From assembly GCF_003852895.1 (NCBI RefSeq), contig NZ_QUSW01000003.1, forward strand, positions 372,001 to 436,000: a stretch of DNA of 64,000 bases, written 5' to 3'. Positions within the stretch are counted from its first letter, which is position 1. Every line of letters starts with the position of its first letter. A program made the translations under genes and the position numbers. The notes beneath the pieces are model-generated. The model worked only from the letters and a program-made list of their open reading frames with translations, was not told the DNA's origin and did not search any database. This document shows, piece after piece, positions 58,140 through 64,000 of the stretch. Source of the DNA: Rhizobacter terrae. Lineage in GTDB: Bacteria; Pseudomonadota; Gammaproteobacteria; Burkholderiales; Burkholderiaceae_C.

Positions 58140-58859
58140 ATGTCTCTCGCACCGGAACGTCAGCGCGCCACGCGCAGCGACGGCGAGCAGTCTCGGCAGA
58201 GGCTGCTGTACGCCGGGCTGCGTCTTTTCGCCACCCAGGGCTTCGCCAAGACCTCGACGCGGGAAATTGCCGAAGCGGCGGGTACCAACGTCGCAGCCAT
58301 CAGCTATTACTTCGGCGACAAGGCGGGCCTGTACCGCGCCGTGTTCCTGGAGCCCATCGATGCGCCGGCGCAGGACATGTCCATCCTGTTCGACCCCGCG
58401 TGCAAGCTGCGCGACGCGCTGGCCTGCATGCTGGGCGGCTTCATCGAGCCGCTCAAGCACGACGAAACGGCGCGGCTGTGCATCAAGCTGCATTGCCGCG
58501 AGATGCTGGAGCCCACCGGGCTGTGGGAAGAGGAAATCGCCAACGGCATCAAACCGATGCATGCAGCGCTGGTCGCCCTGCTCTGCCGGCAGTTCGGGCT
58601 GGAGCAAGCCGATGACGAGGTGCATCGCCTGGCTGTGTCCATCTGCGGGCTGGGCGTGCACCTGTTCGTGAGCCGCGACGTGATCGAAGCGATCGCGCCG
58701 CAACTGTCCGCCACCCCCGAGGCGGTGGACCTGTGGGCCGAGCGCCTGGTGATGTACGCCCAGGCCCTGATCGACGCAGAAACCAGGCGCCGCAAGAACG
58801 CGCCGTCACCGCTGGCCGCGCGCAAGACCGCCAAGGGCCAGAAGAAAGAGAACACATGA
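58140..58859 (+). CDS. TetR-family repressor (CerR/YbiH-like) of the RND operon
   Basis: 239 aa. N-terminal TetR HTH: RQRLLYAGLRLFATQGFAKT, then REIAEAAGTNVAAISYYFGDKAGLYRAVF. The C-terminal domain resembles the DUF1956 domain of CerR/YbiH. First gene of an efflux operon, overlapping the outer-membrane channel gene by 4 bp (ATGA). Autoregulation through the palindrome at 58103 is inferred; inducer unknown. Confidence 0.92.
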   Translation: MSLAPERQRATRSDGEQSRQRLLYAGLRLFATQGFAKTSTREIAEAAGTNVAAISYYFGDKAGLYRAVFLEPIDAPAQDMSILFDPACKLRDALACMLGGFIEPLKHDETARLCIKLHCREMLEPTGLWEEEIANGIKPMHAALVALLCRQFGLEQADDEVHRLAVSICGLGVHLFVSRDVIEAIAPQLSATPEAVDLWAERLVMYAQALIDAETRRRKNAPSPLAARKTAKGQKKENT

Positions 58860-60331
58860 TCGCCGTTGATTCCTCCACGTCGCGCCGCATTCATTGGAAC
58901 CGGCTCCACGGCCTTGCCGCCAGCCTGGCCGCCCTCGGCCTGCTGGCCGCCTGCGCCGGCACGCCGGTGGCACCGCAAGCCAGCTCGTCCGAGGGCGTGC
59001 CTGCCCAATGGCAGGCCCCCTTGCCCCATCAAGGCCAGGCTGCCGACCTCAAGCGCTGGTGGCAGCAGTTCGACGACCCCACGCTGGCCCAGCTGATCGA
59101 GGCCGCGCAGCAGGTGAGCCCCACGCTGGCCTCCGCCCGCGCCCGCGTCGAAGCCGCACGCGCCACGCGGACTGCCGCCGGCGCCGCCCTGGCACCCGAG
59201 GTGAACGCCAACGCCAGCCTCGTGCGCGGCCGCACCGACCTCACCACGCCCCTGGGCAACACCGCCTCCGCCGGCTTGCAGGCCTCCTGGGAACTGGACG
59301 TCTTCGGCGGTGCACGTGCCGGCCGCGACGCCGCACAGGCACGCTTCGAAGGCGCGCAGGCCGGCTGGCATGACGCCCGCGTCTCCGTGGCCGCCGAGAC
59401 CGCGCTGAGCTATGTGAGCCTGCGCGCCTGCGAGGCCTTGCTGGACCAGACGCAGACCGACGCCACCTCCCGCGCCGAGACCGCGCGCCTCACGCAGCTC
59501 ACCGCCAAGGCCGGCTTCCAGGCCCCGGCCACGGAAGCCCTCGCCCGCGCCAGCGCCGCGCAGGCCTCGGCCCAGCTCACCGCGCAACGCGCCCAGTGCG
59601 ACGTGAACCTGAAGGCACTCGTGGCCCTGACCGGCATCGATGAGCCCGCACTGCGCGCCCAGCTCGCACCGCGCAAGGCGCAGTTGCCGCAGCCGGCGGA
59701 GATCAGCGTCGCCGCGGTGCCCGGCGAGGTGCTGAACCAGCGGCCCGACCTCGTCATCGCCTCGCGCGACCTGGTGGCCGCCAGCGCCGATGTGTCGCAG
59801 GCCCGCGCGCAGCGGCTGCCGCACATCAGCCTGAACGGCTCCATCACCGCCGGCCGATTCGAGGGCGGCGGCATCTCCACCAACGGCACCCTCTGGTCCG
59901 TCGGACCGCTGAGCGTGAGCCTGCCGATCTTCGATGCCGGCCGCCGTGCCGCCAACGTGGACGCCGCACGCGCCCGCTACGACGAGGCGGCCTCCGCCTA
60001 CCGCGGCAAGCTGCGCAACGCGGTGCGCGAGGTGGAGGAAGCCCTGGTGCAGCTGCAGAGCACGGCCACGCGCAACGAAGACGCGCGCACCGCAGCCGAA
60101 GGCTTCCGGGCCTCCTACCGCGCCACCGAGTCGCGCTTTCGCGGTGGGCTGGCCAGCCTGTTCGAACTCGAGGACTCGCGGCGCAGCGCCGTTCAGGCCG
60201 AGAGCCAGTTGATCGACCTGCGCCGCGAACGCGTCGCAGCCTGGATTGCGCTGTACCGCGCCCTCGGCGGGGGCTGGTCGGCGGGTGAACTCGACACCGC
60301 CGCCGCCACCAGCACCACCCAAGCCCAATGA
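58856..60331 (+). CDS. RND efflux outer-membrane channel lipoprotein (NodT/OprM family)
   Basis: 491 aa from ATG 58856. Lipobox LLAAC (Cys34 region) after a signal with LAASLAALGLLAAC. Two OEP repeats: RWWQQFDDPTLAQLIEAAQQ, GLQASWELDVFGGARAGRDAA, LNQRPDLVIASRDLVAASADV and LPIFDAGRRAANVDAARARY. Forms the trimeric TolC-like channel of the tripartite pump. Overlaps both neighbours (ATGA). Confidence 0.93.
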   Translation: MIAVDSSTSRRIHWNRLHGLAASLAALGLLAACAGTPVAPQASSSEGVPAQWQAPLPHQGQAADLKRWWQQFDDPTLAQLIEAAQQVSPTLASARARVEAARATRTAAGAALAPEVNANASLVRGRTDLTTPLGNTASAGLQASWELDVFGGARAGRDAAQARFEGAQAGWHDARVSVAAETALSYVSLRACEALLDQTQTDATSRAETARLTQLTAKAGFQAPATEALARASAAQASAQLTAQRAQCDVNLKALVALTGIDEPALRAQLAPRKAQLPQPAEISVAAVPGEVLNQRPDLVIASRDLVAASADVSQARAQRLPHISLNGSITAGRFEGGGISTNGTLWSVGPLSVSLPIFDAGRRAANVDAARARYDEAASAYRGKLRNAVREVEEALVQLQSTATRNEDARTAAEGFRASYRATESRFRGGLASLFELEDSRRSAVQAESQLIDLRRERVAAWIALYRALGGGWSAGELDTAAATSTTQAQ

Positions 60332-61473
60332 ATGCGAAGAACCTCATGAACCTCCAGCGCAAACCCCTTGCGGCCGCCCTGTCGGTCGTCGTCATCGCCG
60401 GCGTGTCCGCCGCCGCCATCGTGGTGAAGGCTGCCGACGACCCCAAGCCCGCTCCCGCTGCGCGGGCCGCCCTCACCGTCACCACCACCACGCCGCAGTC
60501 GATGACCATCGCGCAGAAGATCAGCGCCAACGGAAACATCGCCGCCTGGCAGGAAGCCGTCATCGGCACCGAAGCCAATGGCCTGCGCCTGGCCGAGGTG
60601 CATGCGAACGTCGGCGACGTGGTGAAGAAAGGCCAGGTGCTGGCCAACTTCGCGCCCGACACCGTGCAGGCGGAGTGGAACCAGACGCGCGCGGCCGTCG
60701 CCGAAGCCGAGGCCACCCTGGCCGAAGCCTCTGCCAATGCGCAGCGTGCGCGCGAGCTGTCCACCACCGGCGCGCTCAGCGCCCAGCAGATCAACCAGTA
60801 CCTCACCGCCGAGCGCACAGCCAAGGCGCGGCTGGACGCCCAGCAGGCCGCGGCGAAGACACAGCAGCTGCGCATGCAGCAGACCAAGGTGGTGGCGCCC
60901 GACAACGGCGTCATCTCGGCACGCAGCGCCACCGTCGGCGCGGTGATGCCCGCAGGCACCGAGCTGTTCCGCCTGATCCGCCAGGGCCGGCTCGAATGGC
61001 GCGCCGAAGTGCCGGCTTCCGACCTCGGACGCGTGAAGGCCGGCATGGTCGCCAGCGTCTCCACGCCCAGCGGCGCGGCCATCAGCGGCAAGGTGCGCAT
61101 GGTCGCGCCCACCGTGGACGACAAGACCCGCAACGGCATCGTCTACGTCGACCTCGCCGGCAACGGCGATGCGCGTGCCGGCATGTTCGCCCGCGGTGAT
61201 TTCGAGATCGGCTCCGGCCAGGGCCTGACGCTGCCGCAAAGCGCCGTGCAGATGCGCGAGGGCTTCAGCTACGTGATGCGCGTGGGCGCCGATTCGAAGG
61301 TGGCCGAGACCAAGGTCAGCGTGGGACGCCGCATCGGCGACCGCGTGGAGATCACCAAGGGCATCGAGGCGGGCACCAGCGTGGTGGCCTCGGGCGGTGC
61401 CTTCCTCGCCGACGGCGACACAGTGCGCGTGGCCAATGCCGCCGCCGTGAAGACGGCCAGCGCCAGCAAGTAA
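60328..61473 (+). CDS. RND efflux periplasmic adaptor (MFP)
   Basis: 381 aa. Signal/anchor at residues about 12-36 (PLAAALSVVVIAGVSAAAIVV). Lipoyl half-motif GTEANGLRLAEVHANVGDVVKKGQVLANF, helical hairpin (AEAEATLAEASANAQRARELS), VVAPDNGVISARSATVGAVM, barrel and membrane-proximal domains. Links the inner-membrane RND pump with the outer-membrane channel. Confidence 0.93.
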   Translation: MNAKNLMNLQRKPLAAALSVVVIAGVSAAAIVVKAADDPKPAPAARAALTVTTTTPQSMTIAQKISANGNIAAWQEAVIGTEANGLRLAEVHANVGDVVKKGQVLANFAPDTVQAEWNQTRAAVAEAEATLAEASANAQRARELSTTGALSAQQINQYLTAERTAKARLDAQQAAAKTQQLRMQQTKVVAPDNGVISARSATVGAVMPAGTELFRLIRQGRLEWRAEVPASDLGRVKAGMVASVSTPSGAAISGKVRMVAPTVDDKTRNGIVYVDLAGNGDARAGMFARGDFEIGSGQGLTLPQSAVQMREGFSYVMRVGADSKVAETKVSVGRRIGDRVEITKGIEAGTSVVASGGAFLADGDTVRVANAAAVKTASASK

Positions 61474-61485
61474 GAAGGAACGGAC

Positions 61486-64000
61486 ATGCTGAACGTTTCG
61501 TCCTGGAGCATACGCAATCCGATCCCGTCGATGCTGCTGTTCATCATGCTCACCCTGGTGGGCCTGATGAGCTTCAAGTCGATGAAGATCCAGAACTTCC
61601 CCGACATCGACCTGCCCACGGTCATCGTCACCGCCTCGCTGCCCGGCGCCTCGCCCTCGCAGCTGGAAACCGACGTGGCCCGCAAGATCGAGAACTCGGT
61701 CGCCACGCTGCAAGGCGTCAAGCACATCTACACCAACGTGCAGGACGGCGTGGCCACGGTCACGGCCGAGTTCCGCCTGGAAAAGCCCACGCAGCAGGCG
61801 GTGGACGACGTGCGCGATGCCGTCTCGCGCGTGCGCTCGGACCTGCCCGCGGACCTGCGCGATCCGGTCATCAGCAAGATGGAACTGGCGGGCACGCCCA
61901 TCCTGACCTACACGGTGGCGGCCTCGCGCATGGACGACGAGGCGCTGTCGTGGTTCGTGGACAACCAGGTCTCGCGCGCGCTGCTCAGCGTCAAGGGCGT
62001 GGGCGCGGTGTCGCGCGTGGGTGGCGTGTCGCGCGAAGTGCGCGTCGAGCTCGACCCGATGCGGCTGCAGGCGCTGAACACCAGCGCCGCCGACATCTCG
62101 CGCCAGCTCAAGCAGACGCAGCGCGAAGCCGCCGGCGGCCGCACGGACGTGGGCGGTGCCGAGCAGTCGGTGCGCACCATCGCCACGGTGCAGTCGGCCG
62201 AGGAGCTGCGGGCCATGGACATCGCGCTGAGCGACGGCCGGCACATCCGCCTGGACCAGGTCGCCACGGTGACCGACACCGTCGGCGAGATCCGCCAGGG
62301 CGCGCTCATCAACGGCAAGCAGGCGGTGGGCTTCGAGATCGTGCGCAGCCGCGGCGCCAGCGAGGTGGACGTGGCATCGGGCGTGCGCGCCGAGCTGGAG
62401 AAGCTCAAGGTCGCTCATCCGGAGATCACCTTCACCGAGGCCTTCAACTTCGTGGAGCCGGTGGAAGAGAACTACCACGGCTCCATGTACCTGCTGTACG
62501 AAGGCGCGGCGCTGGCGGTGCTGGTGGTGTGGTTCTTCCTGCGCAACTGGCGCGCCACGCTGGTGTCGGCCACGGCCTTGCCGCTGTCCATCATCCCGGC
62601 CTTCGCGGCGATGTACTGGTTCGGCTTCACCATCAACGTCGTGACGCTGCTGTCGCTGTCGCTGGTGGTGGGCGTGCTGGTGGACGACGCCATCGTCGAG
62701 ATCGAAAACATCATGCGCCACCTGCGCATGGGCAAGACGCCGATCCAGGCGGCGATGGAAGCGGCCGACGAGATCGGACTGGCGGTGATCGCCACCAGCT
62801 TCACGCTGATCGCGGTGTTCCTGCCCACGGCCTTCATGGCCGGCGTGCCGGGCAAGTTCTTCGTGCAGTTCGGCTGGACGGCCGCGATCGCGGTGTTCTT
62901 CTCGCTGGTGGTGGCGCGCATGCTCACGCCGATGATGGCGGCCTACGTGCTCAAGCCCCAGCCCGAACATCCGGACCCGAAGTGGATGACGATGTACATG
63001 GGCTGGGCGCAGTGGGCGTTCAAGCACCGCATCAAGGTGACGCTGGCCACGGTGGGCTTCACCGTCGCGTCGTTCATGCTGGTGGGGCTGCTGCCCACGG
63101 GCTTCATCCCGCCGGACGATCTCTCGCAGACGCAGGTCACCGTCACGCTGCCGCCGGGCAGCACCTACAAGCAGACCTTTGCCGCCGCCGAGCAGGCGCG
63201 CGAAATCGTCTCGAAGAACAAGCACGTCAAGCTGATCTACACCGCGATCGGTGGCGGCGCCACCGGCAGCGACCCGTTCATGCCCAGCGGCAGCGGCGAC
63301 GTGCGCAAGGCCACCCTCACCATCAACATGACGCCGCGCGGCGAGCGCCATGGCGTGAGCAAGCAGGCCATCGAATCCCAGCTGCGCGACGCCCTGGTGG
63401 ACCTGCCCGGCGCCCGTGTGAAGGTGGGTTTCGGCGGCTCGGCGGAGAAGTTCCTGCTGGTGCTGGCCGGCGAAGACGGCCGCACGCTGGTCGAGCATGC
63501 ACGCCTGGTGGAAAAAGACCTGCGCACCATCCCCGGCATCGGCGCGGTCACGTCCACGCTGAGCCTGGTGAGGCCGGAGGTGATCGTGCGGCCGGACTTC
63601 GCCAAGGCGGCGGACCTGGGCGTCACGTCATCGGCCATCGCCGACACGCTGCGCATCGCGCTGTCGGGCGACTACGACCAGGCGCTGGCCAAGCTGAACC
63701 TGTCGCAGCGGCAGGTGCCGGTGGTGGTGAAGCTGCCTGCGGAAGCCCGCACCGACCTCGACCTGCTGTCGCGCCTGTCGGTGCCCGGCTCCAAGGGCCC
63801 GGTGATGCTGGGCAACGCGGCCACCTTCGACATCGACAGCGGCCCGGCACAGATCGACCGCTATGACCGGCTGCGCAACATCAACTTCGAGATCGAGCTC
63901 AACGGCCAGCCGCTGGGCGAGGTCGAGAAGCGCGCACTGGCCATGCCCAGCCTGGCCAAGCTGCCGCCTGGCGTGATCCAGCGCAGCGTGGGCGATGCCG
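61486..64000 (+). CDS. RND efflux inner-membrane transporter (partial, C-terminus off window)
   Basis: Starts at ATG 61486 with a GAAGGAA upstream, reading open to the window end (838 codons). AcrB/MexB/MdtB-like: MLNVSSWSIRNPIPSMLLF helix 1, PDIDLPTVIVTASLPGASPS, NFVEPVEENYHGSMYLLYEG, and helix-4 region LSLVVGVLVDDAIVEIENI with the paired Asp residues of the proton relay, FLPTAFMAGVPGKFFVQFGW, and LLPTGFIPPDD opening the second half. Proton-driven multidrug or metabolite efflux; substrate unknown. Fourth gene of the TetR-OMF-MFP-RND operon. Confidence 0.95.
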   Translation, partial: MLNVSSWSIRNPIPSMLLFIMLTLVGLMSFKSMKIQNFPDIDLPTVIVTASLPGASPSQLETDVARKIENSVATLQGVKHIYTNVQDGVATVTAEFRLEKPTQQAVDDVRDAVSRVRSDLPADLRDPVISKMELAGTPILTYTVAASRMDDEALSWFVDNQVSRALLSVKGVGAVSRVGGVSREVRVELDPMRLQALNTSAADISRQLKQTQREAAGGRTDVGGAEQSVRTIATVQSAEELRAMDIALSDGRHIRLDQVATVTDTVGEIRQGALINGKQAVGFEIVRSRGASEVDVASGVRAELEKLKVAHPEITFTEAFNFVEPVEENYHGSMYLLYEGAALAVLVVWFFLRNWRATLVSATALPLSIIPAFAAMYWFGFTINVVTLLSLSLVVGVLVDDAIVEIENIMRHLRMGKTPIQAAMEAADEIGLAVIATSFTLIAVFLPTAFMAGVPGKFFVQFGWTAAIAVFFSLVVARMLTPMMAAYVLKPQPEHPDPKWMTMYMGWAQWAFKHRIKVTLATVGFTVASFMLVGLLPTGFIPPDDLSQTQVTVTLPPGSTYKQTFAAAEQAREIVSKNKHVKLIYTAIGGGATGSDPFMPSGSGDVRKATLTINMTPRGERHGVSKQAIESQLRDALVDLPGARVKVGFGGSAEKFLLVLAGEDGRTLVEHARLVEKDLRTIPGIGAVTSTLSLVRPEVIVRPDFAKAADLGVTSSAIADTLRIALSGDYDQALAKLNLSQRQVPVVVKLPAEARTDLDLLSRLSVPGSKGPVMLGNAATFDIDSGPAQIDRYDRLRNINFEIELNGQPLGEVEKRALAMPSLAKLPPGVIQRSVGDA

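Noticed and set aside
58307-60328. 673-codon minus-strand frame antisense to the TetR and channel genes
   Set aside because: Gly/Ala-rich shadow with no motif; the plus-strand genes are certain.
60193-63498. 1101-codon minus-strand open frame opposite the RND genes
   Set aside because: His/Arg/Gly-rich translation without any family motif, lying antisense to three clear efflux genes; an artefact of high GC content.
1-64000. CRISPR arrays, tRNA or rRNA genes, insertion sequences
   Set aside because: No regularly spaced direct repeats, cloverleaf genes or transposase frames were recognised in the window.

Overview
The window is GC-rich chromosomal DNA with the gene content of a beta-proteobacterium, most likely a Burkholderiales member close to the Leptothrix/Roseateles/Rubrivivax group. 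This is an inference from protein families and from the mnmG-rsmG-parA-parB neighbourhood; no rRNA or tRNA gene is present. Nearly all of the sequence is housekeeping or peripheral metabolism, with one compositionally different accessory block at about 30.8-42.3 kb.

Layout. 0-13.6 kb: partial NAD-binding epimerase-like gene, divergent LysR regulator, tldD, a DAHP synthase (aroG-type) gene preceded by a complete aromatic-amino-acid attenuator (a 25-codon leader peptide I translated by hand, plus terminator and antiterminator), an EF-hand protein, an OmpW-like barrel, a PduO-type cobalamin adenosyltransferase, a GlcD-type flavoprotein, and the prkA-yeaH-spoVR stress operon. 14-23.6 kb: the chromosome partition neighbourhood with parB, parA, rsmG and mnmG, two parS sites (inside rsmG and mnmG), and argC, an OmpA-like protein, a LysE exporter and a PEP-CTERM protein interspersed. 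23.8-30.7 kb: small membrane and Cys-cluster proteins, a first C39-peptidase ABC exporter with its HlyD adaptor, a lipoprotein, a sensor kinase and an SGNH hydrolase.

30.8-42.3 kb is the region of most interest. All but the last gene lie on the minus strand. It holds a second C39-peptidase ABC exporter, a secreted alpha/beta-hydrolase-like protein, a HlyD adaptor, three small open reading frames whose N-termini look like double-glycine leader peptides (90, 52 and 51 aa), a zinc-ribbon protein, and five tandem paralogous LuxR-type regulators with autoinducer-binding-like domains and no luxI-type gene in the window. One of the five is split by a frameshift with an ATGA overlap, and another carries a 19-residue deletion. 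A 69-bp imperfect repeat precedes the adaptor gene and also a TonB-like gene downstream. I read this as a peptide production/export locus under control of a LuxR-solo array. The components are recognisable, but I do not know this combination as a described system.

42.4-64 kb: a diguanylate cyclase, NatAB-type ABC transporter, tripeptidyl-aminopeptidase-like hydrolase, a possible ADP-ribosyltransferase-like/antitoxin-like gene pair, a glutaredoxin-like protein lacking the active-site Cys, AhpD-like and AraC genes, a thioredoxin lipoprotein, a WYL regulator divergent from an HNH-like protein with twin palindromic operators, and a TetR-controlled RND efflux operon that runs off the right edge.

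Gene starts were chosen by Shine-Dalgarno position, overlap with neighbours and family N-termini. All functional calls are from reading sequence; no database search was run.
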